Of a DNA stretch of 64,000 nucleotides, positions 35,117-47,720 are shown one piece after another. The DNA comes from CAVVPY01 sp963750295 (lineage in GTDB: Bacteria; Actinomycetota; Actinomycetes; Mycobacteriales; Jatrophihabitantaceae). The position numbers were made by a program, and so were the translations under genes. How positions within the stretch are numbered: position 1 is the first letter of the stretch; every line of letters begins with the position of its first letter. The stretch covers positions 2,418,001-2,482,000 of the forward strand of contig CAVVPY010000001.1 in the NCBI GenBank assembly GCA_963750295.1. The letters run 5' to 3'. The notes under the pieces are model-generated. The model had not been told where the DNA came from. It saw only the letters and a program-made list of their open reading frames with translations, and did not search any database.

Positions 35117-38100
35117 TTGGCGACGATCTGCCCTTCCTGCGGGACGTCCGACGAGGCGCCCGGCAGGTTCTGCCGCGAGTGCGGCGCCGGATGGGCAACG
35201 GCGTGCCCGGTCTGCTCGGCGCCTGTAACCACAGGCGACAAGTTCTGCGCCGCGTGCGGCACGCCACTAACGGTGCCGCCGCCGCGACGACACCCGGACC
35301 CACGTCCGTCGCCGAACGCCGCGTCTGCTCGGTGCTGTTCTGTGACCTGGTCGGGTTCACGCCACTGTCGGAATCGCGCGATGCCGAAGAGGTCCGCGAA
35401 CTGCTCTCGCGCTACTTCGACACCGCTCGCACGGTGATCACCCGCTACGGCGGCACCATCGAGAAGTTCATCGGCGATGCGGTGATGGCGGTGTGGGGCA
35501 CACCGGTCGCGGTCGAGGGCGATACCGAGCGGGCCGTTCGCGCGGGCCTGGAACTGCTTGACGCGGTCGAGACCCTGGGAGCGGAGATTCACGCGCCCGG
35601 GCTGCGCGGCCGCGCCGGCATCGTCACCGGCGAGGTGGCCGTGACGATGGGCGCCACCAACGAGGGCATGGTTGCCGGCGACGCGGTCAATACCGCCGCG
35701 CGGGTGCAGTCGGCAGCCGAGCCCGGGACGGTGCTCGTCGACTCGGCCACGCGGCGGCTCACCGAGGCTGCTGTCGAGTTCTACGACGCCGGTGAGCACC
35801 ACCTCAAGGGCAAGACTGAGCCGCAACACCTGTGGCGGGCCGGTCGCGTGCTGTCGGGCATCGGCGGATCGCAACGGGTCGACGGGCTCGAGGCGCCCAT
35901 GACCGGCCGCGATGCCGAGCTACGCATGGTCAAGGATCTCTTTCACGCGGCGGTCGACCGTCGGCAGCCGCGCCTGGTCGCCGTGTCCGGGCCGGCCGGC
36001 GTCGGCAAGTCACGCCTGGGCTGGGAGTTCGAGAAGTACATCGACGGTCTGGTTGTTCCGGTCTGGTGGCACCGCGGGCGGTGCCTGTCCTACGGCGACG
36101 GTGTGTCGTTCTGGGCCCTCGCCGAGATGGTTCGCCAGCGGATGGACATCGCCGAAGAGGACGGCGCCGACATCGCCACCGCCAAACTGTGCACCGCCAT
36201 CGACACCTTCGTCAGTGACCCGGCCGAACGTGCGTACATCGGCGTGCGCCTGGGTCGCCTGCTCGGCCTCAGCTATCCGGGCGACGCCAGACATGAGATC
36301 GCTCGCGACGAACTGTTCGTCGGGTGGCGGATCTGGCTCGAGCGGCTGGCCCGAGTCGAGCCGGTTGCCCTGCTGATCGAGGACCTGCACCATGCGGACG
36401 TCGGGCTGCTCGACTTCCTCGACCATTTGCTCGACTGGGCGCGCGGTGTGCCGATCTTCGTCATCACCTTCGCCCGACCTGACCTCGAGCAGGAACGGCC
36501 GGGCTGGGGTACCGGACGCAACCGGACCTTTCTCGCGCTCGAACCGCTCGACGTCGACTCGATGTCCAGTTTGCTCGGCGCGCTCGTGCCCGGCATGCCG
36601 GCGGCCGCCGCCGCCGCGATCGCCGAGCACGCCCGGGGAATTCCCCTGTTCGCCGTCGAGACCATCCGGTCCCTGATCGACCGCGATGTGGTGATACCGG
36701 TGGAGGGCGCCTACCGCATGGTCGGCGACGTCGGCACGTTGACCGTGCCGGACAGCCTGCACGGCCTGCTGGCTGCCCGACTGGATTCGCTCGACCCCGG
36801 TGTGCGTTCGCTCGTCGCCGATGCCGCGGTGCTGGGATCGAGCTTCCCGACCGAGGCGCTCATCGCAGTGACCGGACGAACCGAGTCCGAGGTCACGGTC
36901 GCACTCGCCGACCTGGTCCATCGCGAGGTCTTCGAGATCGCCGCCGATCCGCTGTCGCCGCAGCGCGGGACGCACCACTTCGCGCACGAGATGCTGCGCC
37001 AGGTGGCGTACCAGACGCTGTCGCGTCGCGATCGCAAACAACGCCACCTGGCCGTCGCCGCACACCTTCGCTCGACCCTCCCGCGGGACGGCGACGAAGT
37101 CGTCGATGTCATCGCCCGGCATTACCTCGATGCCCTCGCTGCCGTGCCGGACGACAGCGACGTCGACGAGATTCGCGAGCAAGCGGTCGCGGCCCTGACG
37201 CGGGCAGGCGAGCGGGCTCGCCGTACCGGCGCGCCGCGCCGCGCCCGGGAGAGCTTCGCGTCCGCTGCGGAACTGGTGACGGCCTCGAACCGGTCCGACG
37301 CCGCGCTCGCTGCTGCCCGGCTGTGGGAACGCGCAGCCAAGACGGCCCAGGTCGACGCGGCATGGGCCGACGCGGTCGACCACGCCGACCGGGCGCAGCG
37401 CGACTACCTCGCTGCTGGCGAGCCGCGCAAGGCGGCAGCGACCCAGTCGATCGCCGGCCAGGCGCTGCGCGCCGGGGGGCATCACGCCGCGGCGCGGATG
37501 CGGCTGGTCCCTGCCCTGGAAACCCTGCGTACCGATCCCGATCTTGACACCGTTGTGGTGCTGGCCGAGCTGGCCGCCCTCGAGGTGTTCACCGGTGTGC
37601 CTGCCGCCGGTCAGCTCACCGACGAGGCACTCGCGCTCGGCCAGGCACTCGACGTCGCACCGGACGTCTTCGCGTCGCTGCTGATCACCCGCGGCGTCTG
37701 GTTGACTATCGTGGGCCGCAGGCCCGAGAGCGTCGCCTACCTGCGTCAGGCGGCTGTCGTCGCCGAGCAAGCGGGTAACACCGATCTGCAGGGACGCGCG
37801 CTGCTGAATCTCTGCGACGCCTTGACCTCGGCTGACCCGTCGGCCGCAGCGAGCGCCGCCCGGTCGGCCGTCGACATGTTGCGTCGAACCGGCGAGCGCT
37901 ATCGCCTGCCGGTCGCGATCTCCAACCTCGTGGTCGCGCTGATCGAGTCAGGCGACTGGGACGCGGCCGAGCAGACGCTCAAACACAGCGATGCCGAGGA
38001 TCATCTGGCCGACGACGATGTCCTGCACCTTGTTCGGGTGCAGTTCGCCGGACTGCGCGGCAGGACCGAGGAATGCGAGCGCGAGCTGAGCGCGATCAAC

Positions 38101-38643
38101 GATCTGCTCGCCAGCGAGGCGCCACAGGATCGTGCGGCACTTCGACTCTGCAAAGCTGTCGCCGCCTACGCCCGCGGTGACACTGCCGAAGCGCTCGACC
38201 ACGCTCGACCCACCGGCGACCTCATCGATGAGCTCGGCCCCGGCGGTGAGCAGATCCGGTGGATGTGGCCCCTCGCCGCCCGCGCCGCGCACGACCTTGG
38301 CGACACGACCACGATCGCGGCACTGCTCGGGCAGCTTGCGCCCTACCGTCCCGGCGAGTTGGGGCCCATGCTCCGTGCCGAAGTAGCCCTCGTCAAAGCC
38401 CGGCTCGATCCCACCGGGACGCAGTTCGCGTCGGCCATCACCGGCCTGCGCGAACGCAGCACCCCCTACCACCTCGCACACGGCCTGCTCGACCACGCCG
38501 AAGCGCTGATCGGCACCGGCGCATCCGGCGACGCGGCGCCACTGATCGACGAGGCGCGAACGATCGCCGAGCACCTGGGCGCCGAGCCGCTCGCCCGGCG
38601 GGCGACCTCGCTCGCGATCGGTGCCGGGGTGACGGCCGGCTGA
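35117..38643 (+). pseudogene. zinc-ribbon / class III cyclase / AAA / TPR regulator, frameshifted
   Basis: The N-terminal frame encodes two zinc ribbons (CPSCGTSDEAPGRFCRECG and CPVCSAPVTTGDKFCAACG). A -1 shift near 35285-35300, in a CCGCCGCCG run, leads to the main frame to 38643. That frame has a class III nucleotide cyclase domain with metal-binding Asp in LFCDLVGFTP and IGDAVMAVWG, an ATPase with Walker A SGPAGVGKSRLG, and a long TPR-like helical tail. Such proteins act as large signal-transduction ATPases. The TTG at 35117 has GGGAGG upstream; an ATG lies at 35063. The shift may be a sequence error, in which case the gene is intact, or expression may start after it. Confidence 0.75.
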
Positions 38644-38762
38644 CCTCAGGCCGAGCACGGCCGCCGGATACGTCCGGGTTTGGGAGCTGGGGCCACTGGG
38701 TAGACCGAGCCCGACCCGAACGATCCCCGCGGTGACGTACGCCGCCCAGGAGGTAATGACTG

Positions 38763-39398
38763 ATGAGCACCGAGAACGCGTTCAGTGCAGATGAGCTCGC
38801 GGCAGAGGGCGGAACAGCGCTGCCGGACAAGGAAGTCATGTCGCTGCTGGACCTGAACGCCGATCTCGACCTGGCCCTGGATGCCGCCGCGCCGATCGAT
38901 CTCGCGGTCGGCGCCAACGCCAACATCGCGGCGCCGATCAATGCCTCGGTCGGTGCGAACGTCCTGTCGGTCGGGTCCACCGCGGGTGCCGAAGCGCTTC
39001 AGGGTGCTGAGATTCACCAGGGCATCACCGGCGACGCCACCGCCACGGCGACCCAGGACAGCGGTATCACGCAGGGCGCGGCGCCGCAGCCCGCGGCCGC
39101 GGCCCCGGCGGCCGCCGATGCGCCGGCGCCGACGAGTGCGGCCGGCGCGCTCGACGGCGACCTGCTGAATGTGGACGTCAACCTCAACGCGGACCTCAAC
39201 CTCGCGGCCCCGATCGACGGTGCGGTCGCTGCGAACGCCAACGTGGCTGCCCCCATCGATGCGGCGGTGTCGGCGAACGTCGGTTCCGTCGACTCGGCGG
39301 CCAGCGGTGTCGCGGAGCAGTCGGCTGTCATCGATCAGCACATCACCGGCGACGCGACGGCTACCGGCGACCAGTCGTCGACGATCGACCAGCCCTAA
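38763..39398 (+). CDS. acidic two-repeat protein, possible M50 substrate
   Basis: A 211-residue, very acidic, Ala/Asp/Asn-rich protein with no Cys, Trp, Tyr or Arg and only one Phe and one Lys. It has a short N-terminal region (MSTENAFSADELAA...LPDKEVMSLLDL) that resembles a leader, then two copies of a unit of about 75 residues. Copy 1 spans roughly 29-104 and copy 2 roughly 135-210, each with LNADL, AAPIDxAVxANANxAAPI and HxxITGDATAT, joined by a Pro/Ala linker. No signal peptide or membrane helix is seen. AGGAGG lies nine bases before the ATG. It is 12 bp upstream of the M50 protease gene and surely co-transcribed. I infer that it is the protease's client, but do not recognise a described family. 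Confidence 0.75.
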   Translation: MSTENAFSADELAAEGGTALPDKEVMSLLDLNADLDLALDAAAPIDLAVGANANIAAPINASVGANVLSVGSTAGAEALQGAEIHQGITGDATATATQDSGITQGAAPQPAAAAPAAADAPAPTSAAGALDGDLLNVDVNLNADLNLAAPIDGAVAANANVAAPIDAAVSANVGSVDSAASGVAEQSAVIDQHITGDATATGDQSSTIDQP

Positions 39399-39410
39399 CC
39401 CGCGCCCGAC

Positions 39411-41738
39411 GTGAGCCTCACCGACTCGCGGCCGGAGGTCACCACCGACAACGTCCCCGTCCGCGCGGCCGACCTCCACCTGATCGGCGAGATGCCGGGA
39501 TCGGGCTATCGCGAGGCGCCGTCGCTGGTCCGCCGCCAGGACGGCCAGACGCTGCAGTTGACCAAACTGCTGTACGTCGTGCTGGAGTCGATCGACGGGC
39601 AACGCACCTACGACCAGCTCGCGGCCGAGGTCAGCACCAGGATGGGCCGCTCGCTCTCTACGGAGGACGCGCGCACGCTGGTCGACGCGAAGCTGCGTCC
39701 GCTCGGGGTCGTGTGCCGCGCCGACGGGTCGGAACCTGACGTCCGCAAGTCCAATCCGCTGCTGGCTCTGCGCTTCCGCTGGGTCGTGTCGGACCCCGCT
39801 GCGACCCGACGCATCACCGCCCCCTTCGCGTGGCTGTTCCAGCCGCTGATCGTGGTCGCCGTACTCATCGCGTTCGTCCTGGTGTGCAAGTGGGTGCTGT
39901 TCGAGCGTGGCCTCGCGTTCGCCGCGCACGAGGCGTTCGCATCGCCGGGGATGTTGCTGACGGTTTTCGCCATCACCCTGGTGTCGGCCGGATTCCACGA
40001 GTTCGGTCATGCCGCCGCCGCGCGATACGGCGGCGCGACACCCGGGGCGATGGGCGCGGGGCTCTACCTCGTCTGGCCGGCGTTCTACACCGACGTCACC
40101 GACAGCTACCGCCTCGGACGCGGCGGGCGACTGCGCACCGACCTCGGTGGCCTGTACTTCAACGCACTGCTGTCCGTGGTGATGTTCGGCGCGTGGTGGG
40201 TCAGCGGCTGGGATGCGCTGTTGCTGGTCATCGCCACCCAACTCATCCAGATGGTGCGCCAGCTTCCCCCGCTGGTGCGCTTCGACGGCTACCACATCCT
40301 CGCCGACCTGACCGGCGTTCCCGATCTGTTCCACCGCATCAAGCCCACGCTCGCCGGGATGTGGCCGACCCGTTGGGGTAGCGCGGAATCCAGGGTTCTC
40401 AAGCCGTGGGCGAAGGCAGTGGTCACGCTCTGGGTGCTGCTCGTCGTTCCGCTGATGATCATGACCGTCCTCGTCACGATCGTGAGCATGCCGAGGATCG
40501 TCGCGTCGTCCGCGGTCAGCGTGTCGCACCAGTGGACGCAGATGCTGGGCCGCTTCGGCGCCGGTGACGTGACCGGCGGTCTGGCCAGGGTTCTCGGCGT
40601 CATCGCGGTGGCGCTACCCCTGTTCGGCATCGCCTACATCGCTGGGCGTTCTCTTCGCCGGCTGACCCGGTGGGTGCTTCGCGTGACCGACGGCCGCCCC
40701 GGCCGCCGCGCTCTGGCCGGCCTTACCGCCGCTGCCGTTGTGGCCGGGCTGCTGTACCTCTGGTGGCCGCACGGGAACTACAAGCCGATTCGTGCTTACG
40801 AGCGCGGCACGATCCAGAACGTGCTGCCGGCGTCCTTCGTGGCTGACCGGTCGGGCCTGGCCGAGGGGCGGCAGGGTTCGGCTCAGGCGATCTGGCCCAA
40901 GGGTGCCGGCGCGTTGCCGAATGCAGACAGACCGGCACTGTCGCTGGTGCTCGTTCCACGGACGAGGACCGCGACGGGCGAGACGGCACCCACCTGGGTG
41001 TTCCCGTTCAACCGGCCCGCGCCGGCCGGGATCGGAGACAACCAGACGCTCGTGGTCAACACCACGGACGGCGCCGTCGTGTACGACGTGGCCTTCGCCA
41101 TGGTGTGGGCGGACGACGACACCGTGCTGAACAAGAACGAGGCCTACGCGTTCGCCAGTTGCACCGCCTGCCGAACGACGGCGATCAGCTTCCAGGTCGT
41201 CGCCATCGTCGGTCAGGCAGACATCGTCGTACCGCAGAACCTGTCCGCTGCGGTCAACTACGACTGCACCGCCTGCGTCACGCGCGCACTCGCCGTCCAA
41301 CTCGTCGTGTCACTGCCGGAGCATGTGCGGCCGGTCGAGGCGCGCAAGCTGGCCGCGCTGTGGCGCGAGGTACAGGCGTTCGGTGGGCACGTCGACGGCT
41401 TGTCCTACAGCGAGATCCACGCCCGGATCGTCGCGTACGAGCGTCAGATCCTGGCCGTGGTCAGGATGTACGCGCCGAAAACCAACCCGACGCAGCCAGG
41501 CCCGTCGATGTCGTCCGGTCCGTCCTCGACTGCCGGGAGCACCGACGCGCCATCCAGCCCGGCCGACAGCACTAGCCTCGACAGTTCAGCCGGCACGGGC
41601 GACGCATCCGGCTCAGCCGGGTCGAGCACCGCACCCTCGTCGTCGCCGACCACGTCCCCGTCCCAGTCAACTGCCACCAGCAGCGCGCCGACGAGCTCGG
41701 CCACCTCACCCTCGCCGACCGGTTCGGGTTCTTCCTGA
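39411..41738 (+). CDS. membrane M50 (peptide) zinc metalloprotease with PqqD/RRE-like N-terminus
   Basis: A 775-residue protein. Residues 45-105 (LQLTKLLYVVLESIDGQRTYDQLAAEV...) look like a PqqD-type RiPP recognition element. Then come transmembrane helices near 143-163 and 181-195, with the zinc motif FHEFGHAAAA at 195-204 and the third-ligand region RFDGYHILADL at 290-300, as in site-2-type M50 proteases. Further helices lie near 340-360, 395-412 and 435-451. An exported domain then carries two CTAC motifs (Cys 584/587 and 619/622) in repeated CTACxTxAxxxQxV segments, and a Ser/Thr/Pro tail of about 85 residues ends the protein. It probably processes or exports a peptide, with the upstream acidic protein as likely client. 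Confidence 0.82.
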   Translation: MSLTDSRPEVTTDNVPVRAADLHLIGEMPGSGYREAPSLVRRQDGQTLQLTKLLYVVLESIDGQRTYDQLAAEVSTRMGRSLSTEDARTLVDAKLRPLGVVCRADGSEPDVRKSNPLLALRFRWVVSDPAATRRITAPFAWLFQPLIVVAVLIAFVLVCKWVLFERGLAFAAHEAFASPGMLLTVFAITLVSAGFHEFGHAAAARYGGATPGAMGAGLYLVWPAFYTDVTDSYRLGRGGRLRTDLGGLYFNALLSVVMFGAWWVSGWDALLLVIATQLIQMVRQLPPLVRFDGYHILADLTGVPDLFHRIKPTLAGMWPTRWGSAESRVLKPWAKAVVTLWVLLVVPLMIMTVLVTIVSMPRIVASSAVSVSHQWTQMLGRFGAGDVTGGLARVLGVIAVALPLFGIAYIAGRSLRRLTRWVLRVTDGRPGRRALAGLTAAAVVAGLLYLWWPHGNYKPIRAYERGTIQNVLPASFVADRSGLAEGRQGSAQAIWPKGAGALPNADRPALSLVLVPRTRTATGETAPTWVFPFNRPAPAGIGDNQTLVVNTTDGAVVYDVAFAMVWADDDTVLNKNEAYAFASCTACRTTAISFQVVAIVGQADIVVPQNLSAAVNYDCTACVTRALAVQLVVSLPEHVRPVEARKLAALWREVQAFGGHVDGLSYSEIHARIVAYERQILAVVRMYAPKTNPTQPGPSMSSGPSSTAGSTDAPSSPADSTSLDSSAGTGDASGSAGSSTAPSSSPTTSPSQSTATSSAPTSSATSPSPTGSGSS

Positions 41739-41778
41739 CCCTGGCCGGCATGGACTCGCGGCGCGGGACGATGCGCGG

Positions 41779-42288
41779 GTGACTGCGACGCTGCGCGTGC
41801 TCGAGGACGGTCAGCCGATCGACTTCAGCTACGAGGCGATCCTCGACTACCACGGCCGGTCAGCGCCGGCCGGCGTGGCACATGCGTGGACGGTGATGCA
41901 GCGCGCGTTCCCGCTGCTCGACCCGGCCGGCCCGCCCGAACGCCGCGAGATCGCGATCGTGACCGCGTTCGCGGGCCCCGGCGCCAGGGACGCGTTCGAG
42001 GCGGTGACCCGCGCGGTGACCGGGGACCGGTACACCGTCGACCCGAACCTGGAAGCTCGCGAGCGGGGCCCGACGATGGCCAACTTCGTGTTCGTGCTGG
42101 CCTACCGCGGCACGTCCGTCCGCCTGCAGTTGCGTCCGGGTCACGTGAGCCAGGAGTTCATCGACCTCGCGCAGGCCGACGACCTCAGCGCGGCCAAGGC
42201 CGACCGGCTGCGTCGGCTCAAGCTGGACATGAGCCGGCGGCTGCGCAGCCTCGACCCCGCTGAGGTCTACGAGGTCGTGCCCGGCTGA
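41779..42288 (+). CDS. small protein of unknown function, weakly FmdE-like
   Basis: A 169-residue cytoplasmic protein. The segment EAILDYHGRSAPAGVAHAWTVMQRAF (residues 19-44) recalls the FmdE motif HGHxCPG, but the Cys is absent, so any metal site would be altered. The rest (REIAIVTAFAGPGARDAFEAVTRAVTGDRYTVDPNL) also fits an FmdE-like alpha/beta fold. The GTG start is 40 bp after the M50 gene on the same strand, so it may belong to that operon. Function unknown. Confidence 0.6.
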   Translation: MTATLRVLEDGQPIDFSYEAILDYHGRSAPAGVAHAWTVMQRAFPLLDPAGPPERREIAIVTAFAGPGARDAFEAVTRAVTGDRYTVDPNLEARERGPTMANFVFVLAYRGTSVRLQLRPGHVSQEFIDLAQADDLSAAKADRLRRLKLDMSRRLRSLDPAEVYEVVPG

Positions 42289-42310
42289 GCTGGGCGCGGC
42301 ACGGTCGGAC

Positions 42311-43279
42311 TCAGCCGCGGGACCGCTCGAACGCCCACGCGTCGGAGACCATCTCGTGCAGGTCGCGCTGCGGGGTCCAGCCCAGCAGCGCGGCAGCTTT
42401 CTCGTTCGAGGCCACCAGCACCGGCGGGTCACCCGGCCGGCGCGGGACCTCATCGACCGGCAGGTCCGAGCCGGTGACCTCGCGGACCGTATCCAGCACC
42501 TCGCGGACCGAGTAACCGCGCCCGCTGCCGAGGTTGACGATCTCGTGCGTCCCGGGCGCGCCGACGCCGAGGGCGAGCAGGTGCGCCTGACCGAGGTCGG
42601 CGACGTGGATGTAGTCGCGGATGCAGGTGCCGTCCGGGGTGGGGTAGTCGGTGCCGAACAGCGACAACCGAGGACCGGTGCCGGCGGCAGCGCGCAGCGC
42701 GTTCGGGATCAGGTGCGTCTCGGTCGCGTGCCGCTCGCCGTAGCGCGAGCCGTCGTGGGTGTCGAGCGCACCTGCGACGTTGAAGTAGCGCAGGCTCACC
42801 GCCGCCATGCCGTACGCCCGCGCGTAGTCGGTGAGCGCCAGGTCGATCGCCAGCTTGCTCGCCCCGTAGGCACTGGACGGGCGGGCGGGCGCATCCTCAC
42901 CGATCGGCTGCTGCGCGACGTCACCGTAGGTCGCGGCGGAGGACGAGAACACGATCCGGTTGATGCGGTGCGAACGCATCGAGTCGAGCAGGGCAACCGT
43001 CCCGGCCACGTTGTTGCGCCAGTACATCGCCGGCTCGGCCATCGACTCGCCGACGAGCGACTTGGCGGCGAAATGGATGACCGCCTCGATGCCCCAGTCG
43101 CCTATGACCGGGTCGAGGGCGTAGACGGGAAGCTGGTGAAAGACCGCGCCGGGCGGGACGGCGTCCGCGTGCCCGGTCGAGAGATCGTCCACCACGACCA
43201 CGTCGTGCCCGTCCGCCAGCAGCTGTGCGGCCACGACGCTGCCGATGTAGCCGGCCCCGCCGGTCACCAGAACACGCAT
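42311..43279 (-). CDS. galE: UDP-glucose 4-epimerase
   Basis: A 322-residue extended short-chain dehydrogenase that interconverts UDP-galactose and UDP-glucose. The NAD-binding motif GGAGYIGS lies at residues 7-14. The catalytic Ser is in SSSAATYG near 117-124 and the YGASK Tyr/Lys pair near 137. SLRYFNVAGA and IRDYIHVADL are typical GalE segments. It completes the Leloir pathway with galT and galK, which lie 27 kb away. The gene is intact and lies just before the frameshift-dense stretch. Confidence 0.95.
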   Translation of the reverse strand: MRVLVTGGAGYIGSVVAAQLLADGHDVVVVDDLSTGHADAVPPGAVFHQLPVYALDPVIGDWGIEAVIHFAAKSLVGESMAEPAMYWRNNVAGTVALLDSMRSHRINRIVFSSSAATYGDVAQQPIGEDAPARPSSAYGASKLAIDLALTDYARAYGMAAVSLRYFNVAGALDTHDGSRYGERHATETHLIPNALRAAAGTGPRLSLFGTDYPTPDGTCIRDYIHVADLGQAHLLALGVGAPGTHEIVNLGSGRGYSVREVLDTVREVTGSDLPVDEVPRRPGDPPVLVASNEKAAALLGWTPQRDLHEMVSDAWAFERSRG

Positions 43280-43374
43280 CGGCCAACCCTACCGAGCGCC
43301 TAGCCCCCGCTCGGCGGAAGGAACCCGCCCCCGACGGGTGCCGCCGACCGGCGCACGTGGGCGAAGATGTACCG

Positions 43375-46167
<2,793 letters not shown>

Positions 46168-46235
46168 CCGCCACCCGGTGCGCCTGTCCGAAAACCGCCA
46201 GTCGTTGTCGGACGCGCGCGGCACGACTGGTCCGC

Positions 46236-47703
46236 GTGCTCGTCCCTGATCCCGATCGTCTGCTACCGCGCCGTGCAGGGCCGGACGCGCGCTTCGACGG
46301 GTGGTTCTACACCGCGGTGCGCACCACCGGGATCTACTGCCGCCCGTCCTGTCCGGCGATCACGCCGCGGCGCGAGAATGTCACGCTTCCATCGCCAGCG
46401 CCGCCGCCGCGCAGCGCGCCGGTTACCGGGCGTGCAAGCGGTGCCGCCCGGACGCCTCACCCGGCTCGCCGGAGTGGAACATCCGCGGCGATCTCGCCGG
46501 CCGCGCGCTGCGCCTGATCGCGGACGGCGTGATCGACCGCGACGGCGTGCCCGGGCTGGCCCGCCGGCTGGGCTACTCCGAGCGTCAGGTCCACCGCACT
46601 CTGGTCGCCGAGGTCGGCGCCGGGCCGATCGCGCTGGCCCGTGCCCAGCGAGCGCAGTCCGCGCGCGTGCTGCTCGAGACGACCGACCTGCCGGTCACCG
46701 ACGTCGCGTTCGCGGCCGGGTTCGCCAGCGTGCGGCAGTTCAACGACACCGTCCGGACGGTGTTCGCGACCACGCCGCAGCTGCGCTGCGGGCGCCGGCG
46801 CCAGCGCGGCAGGCCGGCAGTGCCAGCCGAGTGCCGAGCGCCAGCGGTGACGCGCTTGCGGCTGCCCTATCGCGAGCCGATGGATGTCCAGTCGGTGCTC
46901 GATTTCCTCGGCGCGCACGCGGTGGCCGGTGTCGAGAGCTACGCGGGCGGCGACGTACACGCGCGTGCTGCGGCGCACCTGGCGGCCCGGCGCTGGTCGC
47001 CGTCACGCGCGGGCGACGGGCGCGGTGCGCTGCCGAGGTGCGCCTGCACGACACGCGCGACCTGTCGGCCGTCGTGGCGCGGGTGCGCCGGCTGCTCGAC
47101 CTCGACGCCGACCCGGTGGCGGTCGACGCCGTGCTCGGGGCCGACCCTGCGCTGGCCCCGCTCGTGCTGCAAGCGCCCGGGACTGCGGTCACCGGGCAGC
47201 GTCCGACGGATTCGAGACGGCCGTCCGCACCGTGGTCGGCCAGCAGATCTCGGTCGCCGGTGCGCGCACCGTGCTCGGCGCGCATCGTCGCCGAGCACGG
47301 CGACGGTCGCGTTCGCGGGCGAACCGTGGCGGCTGTTCCCGTCCGCGGCGACGCTCGCCGCAGCCGACCCGGCGACCCTGCCGATGCCGCGCGCGCGAGG
47401 CCGCGATCGGTGCTCGCCCTCGCGGCGGCGGACCTCCCGCTCGACCCCGGCGCGGACCGCGACGAGATCCGGGCCCGGCTGCTCGCCCTGCCTGGCATCG
47501 GGCCATGGACGGCGGACTACCTGCGCATGCGCGCGATGTCCGATCCGGACGTCCTGCTCGCCAGCGATCTGGCGATCCGCAGGCTGCCGACGACCTCGGG
47601 CTGGACCTGCGCCGGCGGCCGGCCCGAGTGGGCGCCGTGGCGCAGTTATGCCACGCACCACCTGTGGGTTCATCGCTACGGCCACCGCTGGTCGATGCCG
47701 TGA
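46236..47703 (+). pseudogene. alkA: Ada-AlkA fusion (methylation-responsive regulator and 3-methyladenine glycosylase), frameshifted
   Basis: The first part is an Ada N-terminal domain: DARFDGWFYTAVRTTGIYCRPSCPA, whose Cys residues bind zinc and accept a methyl group, then YRACKRCRPD. An AraC-type helix-turn-helix follows (GVPGLARRLGYSERQVHRTL, then VTDVAFAAGFASVRQFNDTVR). The second part is AlkA: ETAVRTVVGQQISVAGARTV, then LLALPGIGPWTADYLRMRAM with the helix-hairpin-helix and the downstream catalytic Asp (VLLASDLAI). It should sense and repair alkylated DNA. Several indels between 46255 and 47620 break the frame, so the start is approximate. The MGMT gene lies 17 bp downstream. Confidence 0.8.
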
Positions 47704-47720
47704 GGACAGGGAGCAACACC

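Noticed and set aside
36010..37770. A 586-codon frame opposite the AAA/TPR regulator
   Set aside because: Shadow composition; the plus-strand frame has Walker A and cyclase motifs.
38646..40529. A 627-codon open frame opposite the repeat protein and M50 gene
   Set aside because: The plus-strand products have clear leader-like, HEFGH and transmembrane features. The minus frame is Arg/Asp-rich without any domain.
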